Part shown: in pieces, positions 55,404 through 64,000 of the stretch
How positions within the stretch are numbered: position 1 is the stretch's first letter
Layout: each line of letters begins with the position of its first letter
From: CAWBBA01 sp963741625
GTDB lineage: Bacteria > Desulfobacterota > Desulfomonilia > Desulfomonilales > Desulfomonilaceae
DNA length: 64,000 bases
Assembly (NCBI GenBank): GCA_963741625.1
Contig: CAVUIT010000014.1
Span: 650,528-714,527 of the forward strand
Direction: 5' to 3'
Made by a program: the position numbers and the translations under genes
The notes under the pieces: generated by a model
What the model was told of the DNA's origin: nothing
What the model saw: only the letters and a program-made list of their open reading frames with translations
Databases searched by the model: none

Positions 55404-56538
55404 TTGAAATCACAAGATCAGAGCCTTGAAATTCTCTCTTTGGTGAGCCTGGGGGCCACGGAGTCTCCTATAGTCAAAAGCATTCTCGACAGTATGAGTG
55501 ACTGCCTGATTGTGCTCGGCCAACACGGCGACGTCCTTTACGCAAATAAGACCAGCGGTCAAATGCTGGGTTGTTCACCGGACGATTTGATCGACCACGG
55601 CCTTGAGATGTTGTTTTTCATGAGTGAGAAGAATTACGATTTCAATCAGATATTTCTCGATGCCATTCATGGCAAGAACGTCAACAACTATAGTGAAGTG
55701 GATTACCATCACCCTGATGGCTTTGTCAGACGCCTGGCTGCCACCACTTCTTACCTCATGGCGGCGGGCGAGCATGAGAGTACGTTTATCGGATTTGTGG
55801 CGCTGTTCAAAGATATCACCGAGGTCTTCAATCTGCGTCGTGAAGAGCAAGAACTGATCCGTGAAAAGGACAGAATCGCGAAAGAGAAAATTAGAAGCCT
55901 TCACAAATTGGCAATGGGAGTCGCTCACGAAATAAGAAATCCCATGGTGACCATCGGCGGATTCGCAACCCGCATTCTTAAGGATGAAAAAGAACCCGGA
56001 AGAGACCATACGATACGGTCGAATAATCGTTGACCATGTGAAACAACTGGAAAAGGTGGTGGATCGAGTTCACGAGTGTTGCGATCTGCCTGAAATTAAC
56101 CCGACGCAAGGGAACATCTTGACAGTCGTGGCTGAGGCGGTCTCTGAGATGGCCTCAGCGGGGCTTGAGAGAAATATATCTTTGAAGTTCCGAAATCAAA
56201 TGCCCGAGCAGCATTCGGTCACATTTGATCCATATTTGTTTAGGTTGGCCGTAAAGCAAGTATTGGCAAACGCCATAGGTTTCTCCAATGACGGGGCTGT
56301 TGTGGACACTGCGGTCTACCCGACGAGTGAGGGTACAGTCCTTGAAGTGAAGGATTACGGGAGCGGGATCAAGGATGAGGACAAGGAATATATCTTCGAT
56401 CCCTTCTTCTCTACCCGTGCTCACGGCACCGGTATGGGCCTTGCTATCGTGGAGAGGGTCGTCCACGAGCACATGGGACGCATTGAAGTCGAATCAGAGT
56501 TCGGGAAGGGTACCACTGTGCGTATCATGCTCCCCTAA
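55404..56538 (+). pseudogene. PAS histidine kinase, frameshifted
   Basis: The proposed start is TTG 55404 (ATG alternatives follow inside the PAS domain). A PAS domain (~25-145) has ILDSMSDCLIVLGQHGDVLY. HisKA follows with MGVAHEIRNPMVTIGGFATR, where the His is the phospho-acceptor. The frame breaks at the AAAAA run at 55987-55991. Dropping one A joins it to NPEETIRYGRIIVDHVKQLE and the ATPase domain (VLANAIGFSNDGAVV, DYGSGIKDEDKEYIFDPFFS, GTGMGLAIVERVV). No membrane segment. The repaired protein is about 377 residues. It is close to pstS and the PhoB-like gene but on the other side of them. Confidence 0.85.
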
Positions 56539-56967
56539 TGTACGGCGGCGGACCTCGGGTGTGATATGTCCTGATTATCAGCATTGTCCACCCCCCGTTC
56601 CCACCGCTGTTGTTGACTCAAAGAATTCCCGTCAGTCACGCCGGAGGCGTGGCCGTCGCCCCGGCGCACGCCGGGGTCCAGAAGATATATAGAAGCCTGG
56701 ATTCCCGTTTTCACGTGAATGACGGAAGAGGCTAATCCGAACCACCTGGCTTTCAGCGGCCGCCCTCGTGTGGGCTAAACGCGCACTTGTTCTGATAATT
56801 GCTGCAAGCGCAAGACCGAGAGCTAGTTTCCTTGAGACCATCTCCCGCCTTGACCACAGTTTGATTCGTTAAAATGCTATTGCGAGGACAAGAGACCCCG
56901 TTGGGGTCGAAATCCGAGGAGTTGCGACCTCAGACATTTTGCCTCAATGAGCCGGAGGCCCTGTTTC
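56539..56967. other. gene-free region with palindromic repeats
   Basis: No gene is seen. It contains the REP-type palindromes at about 56655-56725 and a strong GGAGG site for the deacetylase-like gene at its right end. Confidence 0.5.
56655..56725. repeat. REP-type palindromes
   Basis: CGCCCCGGCGCACGCCGGGG, then TGGATTCCCGTTTTCACGTG and AATGACGG. These are variants of the element at 15431-15462 and 44964-45039. Confidence 0.6.
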
Positions 56968-58119
56968 ATGGCCAAGCAGACCCGTTCCGACTTAGCGATG
57001 TGGATCAGGAAACTTGCCGGGACAATTTTTCTGGTTGTGCTCGCCTTGGTTTGGATGCCCGAACAGGTTCGCGGCACTTATCTGGTCTTCACCACGGAGG
57101 TTTGCTGGCCCTGCGGAGAGGATTTTCAAGGGACCTGGCAGGGTAAAGATTACGGCACGCTTTTCGTAGCAGAAAAACTCGAAAAATATGGTCTGAAAGG
57201 GACTTTTTTTGTGAGTTCTTTGTGCCCGCCGCATCTCACAGACAAGATGGTTTCCAATCTGAGTCATCTGGGATCACGGGGGCACGATCTCGAATTGGAC
57301 CCGTATCCGCCGGCGATTGAGCCGTCCCGGCCGCTCTTCACCATGTATTCGGTTGAAGAGCGCAGAAGAATCTTTGGGACAGCAATTGACAACCTCAAGC
57401 GGATCGGGGCCCCACCTCCCATTGCTCACAGAGCCAACGAGTACGCGATAGACCAGGAGACGCTGAGCCTGTTGTCTGAATTTGGCATTCGTATGGATTC
57501 GTCAATATTTCCAGTAGATCCACGAAGCAAAATGCCTCTGCCCGAAGACTTGATCAACAGGTTCGTGCAGATAGGAGGCGTCCATCAACTTCCCATCACG
57601 CTCATAAGGAGGGTCCCTTTTCTCGGGTATTCCGGGATGACTTCCCTCGATATTGAGAAGACTATTTGGGAGGAGCAAGAGGAGGCCCTGAAACAAATTG
57701 CTGAAAACGGCTTGCCCGTAGCGACTTTCTTTATTCATTTTGCCTCTTTTTACCATTATGTCCCCGCGACTGTTCCGTACGAGCCGGACCAGGTAACAGG
57801 CCCCAATGAAGAGAACATCAGGAAGTTGGACAATGTCTTGAAGCTGGTTACAGCAGACAAACGTTTCAAGGTCGTTACCGCAAGGGAGCTTTGGAAGCTA
57901 TTTGAAGAGAGGCCGCAGGCGTTGCAAGGACCGTCTTTTGTACCTTACACGGGTCTCTGGTTGACTTATCTGAAGGCTTGGAATCACTTTTCAGGGCATG
58001 GCATAGCGAACAAAATAGTAGTAATGGCCCCCCTGGGCCTGGTGGCCCTAATACTATTGGGTGTGCTGTTCGTGCTAAAACGCAAGGGGTCCCGGTTCCA
58101 TAAACATGCAGAGCGTTGA
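56968..58119 (+). CDS. polysaccharide deacetylase-like membrane protein
   Basis: A 383-residue protein from ATG 56968 (GGAGG upstream; ATG 56947 is also in frame). The N-terminal hydrophobic segment (KLAGTIFLVVLALVWMP) exports it, and a C-terminal membrane helix (KIVVMAPLGLVALILLGVLF) anchors it. The NodB-like domain has GLKGTFFVSSLCPPHL, GSRGHDLELDPYPP and a late VATFFIHFASFYHYVP segment with His. The first metal motif (VFTTEVCWPC) lacks the usual D-D, and the expected H in GHDLELH is Asp. It may therefore be a non-catalytic or altered carbohydrate-binding relative. Alone in its region. Confidence 0.8.
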   Translation: MAKQTRSDLAMWIRKLAGTIFLVVLALVWMPEQVRGTYLVFTTEVCWPCGEDFQGTWQGKDYGTLFVAEKLEKYGLKGTFFVSSLCPPHLTDKMVSNLSHLGSRGHDLELDPYPPAIEPSRPLFTMYSVEERRRIFGTAIDNLKRIGAPPPIAHRANEYAIDQETLSLLSEFGIRMDSSIFPVDPRSKMPLPEDLINRFVQIGGVHQLPITLIRRVPFLGYSGMTSLDIEKTIWEEQEEALKQIAENGLPVATFFIHFASFYHYVPATVPYEPDQVTGPNEENIRKLDNVLKLVTADKRFKVVTARELWKLFEERPQALQGPSFVPYTGLWLTYLKAWNHFSGHGIANKIVVMAPLGLVALILLGVLFVLKRKGSRFHKHAER

Positions 58120-58367
58120 AGGAGTTGCCAAAGGGCAAGAGTTCAGCGGGCCGGCAGGTTCACCGTCCCGCGAGACGCGGGATGCGTCGAGAACGCGGAG
58201 AGGCAAAACGGCTTGCACACCGCCGCATAAGCCATGAGGGTGGTTCCCAATCAGGCCACCATCGTCTTCGCTGTCACCTACAAGAATGCGCGATGCTTCA
58301 CCGGATAAAAATGCGGAGAAAACAGAATTCTCTGCGGTCTCTGCGATCTCCGCGGTGAACATTACCT

Positions 58368-58601
58368 TCACTCTTTATTGTTCAAGTCGCTTTCAACTTC
58401 ACTGAAAGCCCTCATAAATTGGGTATCCGAAAGTTTATCTTGTTCCCAGAGTCGTCTCAGAGCGACCAAATCAGAGCGGCGTAGGAGCCGGCAAATCTGG
58501 TCGAGCTTTTCGCTGGACAGGTTGTATTTCTGGATCAATTCTTCTGACCGCATCCCTTTGCGAAGGTCGGTAAGGAAATCTTTTGTCCCATACCTCGTCA
58601 T
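58368..58601 (-). CDS. stand-alone KY-LS repeat protein
   Basis: A 77-residue protein. The first ~45 residues (DLRKGMRSEELIQKYNLSSE, then KLDQICRLLRRSDLVAL) are one copy of the helical module otherwise found in front of PilZ domains. There is no PilZ domain. The C terminus (FMRAFSEVESDLNNKE) is short and helical. It shows the module folds or functions on its own and may dimerise or bind DNA without c-di-GMP control. ATG 58601 has a gGGTGTTGTC leader with only a weak ribosome site. Confidence 0.75.
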   Translation of the reverse strand: MTRYGTKDFLTDLRKGMRSEELIQKYNLSSEKLDQICRLLRRSDLVALRRLWEQDKLSDTQFMRAFSEVESDLNNKE

Positions 58602-59164
58602 GACAACACCCCCCGGGCCGATTTGGCAATTTACGTGGACGGCCCGTTCTCGCTATTTGCCTACTTAGATGAGGAGATGTCCCAAAAGGTTTCAAGGGAC
58701 AAGAAATCCGCGACTCCCGCGAGGATCGGCCGAATTCACAGCCATAACGAACTCTGGGGCTTAAACAATGGCCGGTCACCGCCATGTGGGACCAGTTTGG
58801 GTTGAAACGAGGCAGAATCGGGGAACCGTCTTTACAAAATGGAAAATTTATCTTGTCCGCCGGTGCGGATTCGCGTCTACTCTATCCGGATCATTTTGGT
58901 CCCGTGGGGACCGATGAAAGTAGCCTGGCGATTCATGGCCAGGGAACCGGTGATTAAAGAGATCAAGTCCCGTAGGGACGACTGAAAACGGCGTTGAACG
59001 AGCCAAGATCATCAATCGTCCCGAATGGGACGAATAGATCTTGATTGTGCGCTCAGGCCCAGGCGATAAATCGCCTGGCTACTTTCTATCGCCCCGCTGG
59101 GGCTCCTTTGCGGAGCAGGATAAATAATCCTTTACAGAAAGAAGGTTCCCCCAATCTTACCGCC
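58602..59164. other. gene-free region with hairpin repeats
   Basis: No gene is seen. The region holds several short palindromes (58960-59108) and the 3' flank of the zinc-ribbon-type gene on its right. Confidence 0.5.
58960..59108. repeat. cluster of short hairpin repeats
   Basis: GTCCCGTAGGGAC, then GTCCCGAATGGGAC, AGGCGATAAATCGCCT and CGCCCCGCTGGGGC. They are spaced irregularly and differ in sequence, so this is not a CRISPR array. They look like dispersed palindromic elements. Confidence 0.55.
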
Positions 59165-59576
59165 TTAGGACGGCTCTTGTTCCACCACATAGCGGTTACA
59201 TTGCTCGCGGAATTCCGTGACCACTTCCTGGACAGGCTTTCCGGTCTGTTTGGATTCCTTGCCAATCATCTCCCAGAAACCTGTCCAGCAAGGGATAAGT
59301 CTCTTTCGTAAACGCTATGGTAAGAGTGCTTCCGCAATCGCAGTTCCGATACTGCATTGTGAAATTTGCATCCACGGCATTACCGTATTCTTCAAGGCAG
59401 TGGGCTGTGGGGGATGTGTTGTGTATGTACTCGGGAAAATTGCGGTACACTGTGCCACAGGTATGGCATGTCTTGGGGAAAATCCTGGAATCCGACCCGA
59501 TCTGGGCAAAAAGCTTGATGAATTCCAGGAATCGCTCGTTGTACTTGAATCCCCTCCCCTTTGATCTCGCTTCCAC
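59165..59576 (-). pseudogene. small zinc-ribbon-like hypothetical protein, frameshifted
   Basis: GTG 59576 with AAAGGAG six bases upstream opens VEARSKGRGFKYNERFLEFI. Two Cys pairs (FPKTCHTCGTVY and YRNCDCGSTL) suggest a zinc ribbon. The first frame continues LLDRFLGDDWQ to a stop, whereas one base less in the GGG run at ~59273 gives EMIGKESKQTGKPVQEVVTE, then FREQCNRYVVEQ, ending at 59165. The repaired protein is about 137 residues. The C-terminal helix and Cys pairs are consistent. It is a +1 break. Function unknown. Confidence 0.6.
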
Positions 59577-60116
59577 CGTCAGCTCCTTTGCGGTCTCGAT
59601 CCTCGAAATCAATCTTACAGGGAAAATGCAAGAATTGGAATATTGATATTTTACCGCAGAGATTGTGGACAGGACAGTTTATGCCTGATTCCAACATTTT
59701 TCACCCAATTTCTGACAACCGAACCGTCACCCTGGTTCTGATCCCGTGCTGTTTACTCAAGAGATGTCCATCTCGCTAAACCGTCACCCCGGCGAAGGCC
59801 GGGGTCCAGGGAAGATTAGGAAAACCTGGATTCCGGCCTCCGCCGGAATGACGAGGGTCAGGCCTCTTCGAAAGCAAGGGTTCTGGATAAGAGGCATGCG
59901 GCTTAAATCAACGGCATTGGGACCTGATCCGGGGTCTAGTCCCGCGTTTCGCAGGATAGAATCCGGAACCTGGCATGGTGAGCCTTCCCGATTCTCGATC
60001 TCGGATCGGCAAATGGAAATTATTTTTGGCAACTACCCTAATCGCACCCTTCTCAGCGTTCTTTGCGGTAACATATCTTGACAATAGGCTCTACGCTTGG
60101 TATTCAACAATTCTGC
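59577..60116. other. gene-free region before tRNA-Glu
   Basis: No gene is seen. It contains the palindromic repeat at 59781-59854 and the promoter region of tRNA-Glu. Confidence 0.5.
59781..59854. repeat. REP-type palindromes
   Basis: CCGTCACCCCGGCGAAGGCC then GGGGTCCAGG, and TGGATTCCGGCCTCCGCCGG then AATGACG. Two diverged copies in inverted arrangement, of the family seen at 15431 and 44964. Confidence 0.65.
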
Positions 60117-60192
60117 GGTCCCATCGTCTAGAGGCCTAGGACACCGCCCTCTCACGGCGGAGACAGGGGTTCGAAACCCCTTGGGACTACCA
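60117..60192 (+). tRNA. tRNA-Glu (anticodon CTC)
   Basis: A 76-nt cloverleaf with encoded CCA. Acceptor GGTCCCA/TGGGACT, anticodon stem CCGCC/GGCGG around CTCTCAC (anticodon CTC), T loop TTCGAAA. Downstream lies a tyrosine integrase, so this tRNA is an integration site. Confidence 0.95.
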
Positions 60193-60346
60193 GCAATATT
60201 AACAAGTTATGTTGTGAGCAGTTTTTCCTGAGAGCCGCAATGCTCACATTTTGCTCACATCTTTCGGCCGACCCGGAGCTGCCACTCCTTGTCGGCTTTT
60301 TCCTTTTCGCCCCGCACGAGAATTTCCGTTTCCCCATGGTCGAAAG

Positions 60347-61446
60347 TCATCCGTCGATGGCCCTTACAAGCTCCTCATCGCTGATAAGTCCATATCCTTC
60401 GTGAACTGATTTTCCTCTTTGGGAATGCCCCATGATCGCTCTTTCGATTTCCGGGTGCATCCCCGACCTTCTTGCATTAGTCTTCCAGGTGTGCCGAAGG
60501 TCATGGAAACGCGGAGGACGGATCAAATCCCAACTTTGGCCACTTTCCGATCCCAACACCATCGCACCTGGTCCTATGCGTCACGGGCTGCCCATTATGC
60601 AGGAACACGCTATCCAGACCCACCACCTGGCCGTATCGTACCGCCTCCAAAATGGGTACCAGGTCCCGGTGGATAGGAACCCGCTTCCATTGCCTTTCCT
60701 TAACGTCGTCCGGTCCAGATAAATCATGCGCTTCTGCAGATTGACCCTTTTCCATGTCAGCCCTAGAACTTCGCCTCGACTCATGCCGGTGTAGTATGCT
60801 GTCTGCGCTATCGGCGGATACCACTCCGGCAGGGATCCATAATGCGCTGGAAATCCTCAGGCTCAGATAAGCCTGCCTCTTGACGATTTTTCCGACAGCG
60901 GTTTCACCAAGCCGAGCCGGATTAACGTCCATGTGTCGAAGCTCAATCAGGACCTGAAACATCTTGGAAAGGGTGCTTTTTTCCCTGTTCACGGTATTCG
61001 GGTGCAGCACCCTCGCGCTTGCGTTCGATCTGATAATCCTTTATATGAGGAATCCAGATCTCTCTCACTGGTCGATCCTTGCCGAAATATTCCACCAAGA
61101 TGGACGAAGGCCTGTTCATGCCGCTCCCGATTTGGACGTTCTTGCAACTTCCGGGTATTTCAGACAGAGTTCGACCGCTCTCCACAAAGTCAGCTCATCG
61201 CTGACGCGGATGCTCGCCAGCCAGATCGGAGGGATTTGCCATCCTTGATTCTTGAACATCTCTAGGCAGATATTCCTGCGCTTCCGGGTCGAGAGACCGA
61301 TAATCCTGGGAACCACATGCCACCAGGATCTGCCTCTCAATGTTTTCCGCCCTGGATTTCAAGTCGGATCCTGTAGACACCCACACCTGTTTTCCAAAAG
61401 GCCGAATACGCAGATGCCAATATTTACCTCGCTTCTTCAGCGCCAT
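60347..61446 (-). pseudogene. tyrosine-type site-specific integrase, heavily frameshifted
   Basis: Six minus-strand frames carry consecutive parts of one phage-type integrase. Its N-terminal arm-binding region reads ALKKRGKYWHLRIRPFGKQV. The catalytic parts are the Arg in MSRGEVLGLTWKRVNL, HDLRHTWKTN (H-x-x-R), and MGHSQRGKSVHEGYGL with the His and Tyr. At least five shifts separate them, so it cannot make a full product. It begins at 61446 and ends 155 bases from tRNA-Glu, as expected for an integrase next to its att site. The element extends to the right. The excisionase-like gene upstream is intact. Confidence 0.85.
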
Positions 61447-61539
61447 AGTCTCATCTCCTCTCGGAGATCTGCCCCATTGCCAAACGATTTCTCACCCCCT
61501 TTCTTGGAGGGGCAAGGTAATCGTTTATGGGACCTTTTG

Positions 61540-61728
61540 TCAATTGCGGGGTTTACTGACGGCCTGAGACTCAATGTATGCTTTGATTTGTTCCAGAGTA
61601 AACCTACGTTCCTTGTTATTTATCCACACAAAACTAAGTTTGCCCTCCCTGCACAACTTATGCACGGCCTTGCAGGAGATCTGAAGGCAGTCAGCGACTT
61701 GTTCAGGTGTTAAAAGTTGATCAATCAT
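61540..61728 (-). CDS. excisionase-like DNA-binding protein
   Basis: A 62-residue MerR/Xis-type winged HTH: LLTPEQVADCLQISCKAVHK is the recognition region, followed by LCREGKLSFVWINNKERRFT and LEQIKAYIES. This family includes excisionases and small DNA-binding helpers of integrative elements. It lies directly upstream of the integrase remnant on the same strand, consistent with a xis-int unit. It is intact, though its partner is broken. Confidence 0.8.
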   Translation of the reverse strand: MIDQLLTPEQVADCLQISCKAVHKLCREGKLSFVWINNKERRFTLEQIKAYIESQAVSKPRN

Positions 61729-62892
61729 ACCTCACCTTCTCAAAATCCATATTAGGTTAATTAAAGGCCAACAATACATGACCATTTGCATGGTCTCAGC
61801 ACATCCATAGATAGCTCATGAATTCTATTATAATCATTTAGAGTGTCCGTGTCAAGTGCTAGCAACACTACGGCTCAACACAACCCACCACAACAGGTTG
61901 GCATATTTACTTAACCTAGCTCTTTGCCGTATGACAACAGTGAAACGTGCAAATCACAAGTAATATGTGTCCTTGGAAAGACAGCCTGCACTGACTACCG
62001 GCTTTTGCAATATCTTTAGAATGAAGCTCATCTTCCCTTGGCAGACGTTCAACTCCCGAAGAGCAACAGATCATAGCTTCCCTTATCTACTGGGGAGTGT
62101 TTGGGTCTCGATGGTCAGTGTTAGAAAAGTATATTCGTGTTGTAGCCAAAGCTCATGAAGCTGGCGACTAAGATGAATTGTTGGCGCTCAAACTGTGGTT
62201 AACTAGTTAAATTTTGAGCCGTAGTCCTAAAGGACTACAGCTAAACTCATTGAGGAAGATATGGGAATAGCGACTAAAGCCTTATCTAGAGACTCTAATA
62301 GCTACTAAGACATGGTTTATCCATAGAGCTTAAGAGTCTCACTGGTGCTGCCGTAGACGCCTTCAATCGGCTCCATCCCAGAGCACAGGCACGGCGTGAT
62401 CTCGAATCCTCTCCAGGCCGAATTGCCTCTCTTCCGCCTTCCCCACTACTGAGCATCTGATTAGCCCCTGCCTATATTAATTTCCTTTACGCATCTGATG
62501 CTTGTCTGGAAGAAAATACATTTCTGCGTGGTCCCGCCATACAGTTCCAGATGTAAGGTTTGATGCGAAAAGCGTTGCAGAAGCCAAGCAAGCCTTTGCG
62601 AGACAGAAGACTTATGAACCTGCATCATTAAGTGCCTTCCCTACGCCCATATCTCACGTATGAAGCTTTAATTCAACTCAATGTTGCCGTTAGTGCTCCG
62701 TAGTGTGATGTAAATGATTTTAGACTTGACACGTAAACAAGGTTGATGTATTATGTAAACATTCGGAGAAGAGGTCAAAACCGATGTTGATAAATTAAGA
62801 CAGTGGGTTAGGCATGAAGAGGCGATGTCGCTATGACTGATGCCAGGATGCAAATAAGAAATAGATATCTTTTCAGGTAGCGCCTGGAAAGC
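61729..62892. other. long gene-free region in the tRNA-Glu element
   Basis: About 1.16 kb with no credible gene, A+T-richer than the flanks. It seems to be eroded element DNA. No phage or plasmid gene is recognisable in it. Confidence 0.5.
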
Positions 62893-62934
62893 GTGATGGA
62901 CTGGAGTCTAACCCCGTCCGCTCCAGTCCATCAC
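62893..62934. repeat. perfect 14-bp inverted repeat
   Basis: GTGATGGACTGGAG and CTCCAGTCCATCAC are perfectly complementary around a 14-base loop. The flank after it lacks a T run, so a simple terminator is unlikely. It lies 60 bases before the gene at 62994 and could be an operator, an origin-type hairpin or a structured RNA. Confidence 0.65.
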
Positions 62935-62993
62935 TTCTCTCAATTGACGAGACGGGGAAACAGGACGGGCATAATGAAAGAAACCTAGGACAA

Positions 62994-63347
62994 TTGAAGA
63001 ATGGGAAGAGAGTATCTCCAGAGCATAAAAAGGGAGTGATTATATTTTACCGAGATATGTTCAATAGTAAAGCCTTCTTGGAATTATCAAAGAAGCCACA
63101 CCACGTTTTGGTCCTTCTGGCTGCCCTGAATCAGGTTTATTACAAGGGAAAGGACAAAAATAATAAAGGTAGAAGTGTCATTCAGAATGGAGGCATAGTC
63201 TATTTGACTCAAAATATGTTAAAAGCCAGGGCAGTGAAATCCAATCCGACCATTGCCGAAGCTAAAAGGAGGCTAGTGGAATTAGGTTTTCTTGATGTAG
63301 TGCAGACCGGCACAGTACATCGACGAGGGTGTCTTCAAGGTATCTGA
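62994..63347 (+). pseudogene. mobile-element replication/regulatory-type protein, frameshifted and truncated
   Basis: TTG 62994 follows AGGACAA. The sequence GVIIFYRDMFNSKAFLELSK, then VLVLLAALNQVYYK and LTQNMLKARAVKSNPTIAEA, RRLVELGFLDVVQ resembles the helix-turn-helix N-terminal region of a family of small replication or DNA-binding proteins on mobile elements. The family ending 'GVFKVSD' appears one frame over (YIDEGVFKVSDS) after dropping a base near 63308. The gene is then cut off by an insertion sequence from about 63352. It is decayed. Confidence 0.5.
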
Positions 63348-63351
63348 CAGT

Positions 63352-64000
63352 GTATGTCGTCAGCAGAAGTGGGAATTTTGGGTGGCAGAATTAGCGGAGA
63401 GTTTCAGCCCCAGATGATGGTCTTGGGGTGTTTCGGTTTAAGTCCCTACGCCGCATGAGAGTTACGTGTTTAAGGCTCTTGCGACGCTCCAATATAGCTT
63501 CTCGTCGGCCAAAGTATACGTCATCAGGGGTCACGTTGCCAAGGGCTTCGTGATAGCGCCCCGTGTTGTAGTAGGTGACAAAACTCGTGATCTCTTGCAC
63601 AAGATCGTCGGGATACTCCCATACGATCCGGTTTATTTTCTCCTTGCAGGATCGATGATACCGTTCGATCTTCCCGTTGGTCTGAGGGTGATAAGGAGAA
63701 GCGAATATATGGGCCAACCCCTTGGCTTGGAGGTATTCGCCAAAGGGCTTGGAGATGAGTGCTGAACCTCTATCCGAAAGGAGTTTTGCTCGATGTTCCT
63801 GTGGTAGACGGTCCATGCCGGTTACTTCACAGGCCAACTGAATGACTTCACTGAACGCATCCGTGTCCATGCTAGGCTGTAAGAGCCAGGCCAGGATCTT
63901 GCGGCTGAAATCATCAAGCACGGATATCATGTAATACCATCCCCAGTTCTTCACGAGCAGGTAACTTGCATCAGTCTGCCACATTTCGTTGATCCCCTTC
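63352..64000 (-). mobile_element. insertion sequence, truncated by the window edge
   Basis: The left end begins near 63352 with TGTATGTCGTCAGC, just after the broken replication-like gene. It contains an rve-type transposase on the minus strand and runs past the window end. It interrupts the tRNA-Glu element. Confidence 0.6.
63391..64000 (-). CDS. IS transposase with rve domain, partial
   Basis: The visible 197+ residues form the catalytic core of an IS3/IS481-type transposase. WQTDASYLLVKNWGWYYMIS has the first Asp, LLSDRGSALISKPFGEYLQA has the second Asp, and HPQTNGKIERYHRSCKEK has the Glu (DDE). The start lies to the right, outside the window. Here the frame is intact. The end FGRREAILERRKSLK and NRNTPRPSSGAETLR looks complete. 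Assigning the exact IS family needs the missing N terminus. Confidence 0.8.
   Translation of the reverse strand, partial: KGINEMWQTDASYLLVKNWGWYYMISVLDDFSRKILAWLLQPSMDTDAFSEVIQLACEVTGMDRLPQEHRAKLLSDRGSALISKPFGEYLQAKGLAHIFASPYHPQTNGKIERYHRSCKEKINRIVWEYPDDLVQEITSFVTYYNTGRYHEALGNVTPDDVYFGRREAILERRKSLKHVTLMRRRDLNRNTPRPSSGAETLR

Noticed and set aside
55987..55991. Programmed frameshift in the PAS kinase at the A5 run
   Set aside because: The required change is +1 (or -2), whereas A-run slippage is normally -1, and kinases are not known to use it.
58960..59108. Possible CRISPR array
   Set aside because: The palindromes differ in sequence and spacing; there are no equal repeats and spacers.

Overview
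The window looks like an accessory-rich stretch of a Desulfobacterota (deltaproteobacterial) chromosome, probably a Desulfomonile/Syntrophobacterales-type anaerobe. This rests on the large family of PilZ proteins with a short helical repeat at the N terminus, many two-component and Ser/Thr kinase genes, anaerobe-type Mo-pterin chemistry, and dispersed palindromic repeats of a kind common in that group. The assignment is an inference from gene content; no rRNA or taxonomic marker other than TyrS and TlyA is present.

Layout. 0.4-6.2 kb: three small paralogues (the third frameshifted), an alpha/beta hydrolase with a Cys nucleophile, a broken ankyrin protein, a Tat-exported DUF362 protein and a Tat-exported bicupin of the oxalate decarboxylase family. 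6.3-16.3 kb: a signalling island on the minus strand with six PilZ proteins, a TPR-PilZ-Ser/Thr kinase gene split by a frameshift, and a PAS hybrid histidine kinase. 16.9-23.4 kb: a cNMP/CBS/DUF294 regulator, a broken methyltransferase, and a GMC oxidoreductase overlapping an unknown partner gene. 25-27.4 kb: three more PilZ proteins and one PilZ-family remnant. 27.65-33.84 kb: a segment bounded by direct repeats of the tRNA-Pro 3' end, holding an IS5-type element, a response-regulator remnant, a Cys-module/GcvH-like protein, a YhhN-type membrane protein and twin secreted proteins. 34-38.3 kb: tyrS, tlyA, a MazF/PemK toxin-antitoxin pair and envelope proteins. 40-43.7 kb: a small chromosomal integron with five cassettes, attC sites and the tail of an IntI integrase. 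44-58 kb: panE, a PhoU-like gene, an egtD gene in an operon with a Mo-pterin oxidoreductase fused to a cysteine desulfurase, a broken DJ-1/PfpI gene, arsC with a PhoB-like regulator, pstS, a broken histidine kinase and a polysaccharide deacetylase. 60-64 kb: tRNA-Glu with a decayed tyrosine integrase, an excisionase-like gene and a truncated IS with an rve-type transposase.

How the genes may work together. The most notable unit is 46.25-50.70 kb. EgtD makes hercynine (trimethylhistidine), and the adjacent fused protein joins a molybdenum-pterin enzyme to a cysteine desulfurase. Together they suggest an oxygen-independent way to put sulfur on the imidazole ring, i.e. an anaerobic ergothioneine-type pathway without EgtB/EgtE or a rhodanese. 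The second theme is cyclic-di-GMP signalling through nine intact PilZ proteins that share a repeated HTH-like module. The third is mobile DNA, with one integron and two tRNA-targeted elements.

Caveat. At least nine genes are interrupted by a single net +1 base change, and a few by a net -1, while many long genes are intact. Either pseudogene formation is advanced here or the assembly carries residual indels. All pseudogene calls below should be read with that in mind.
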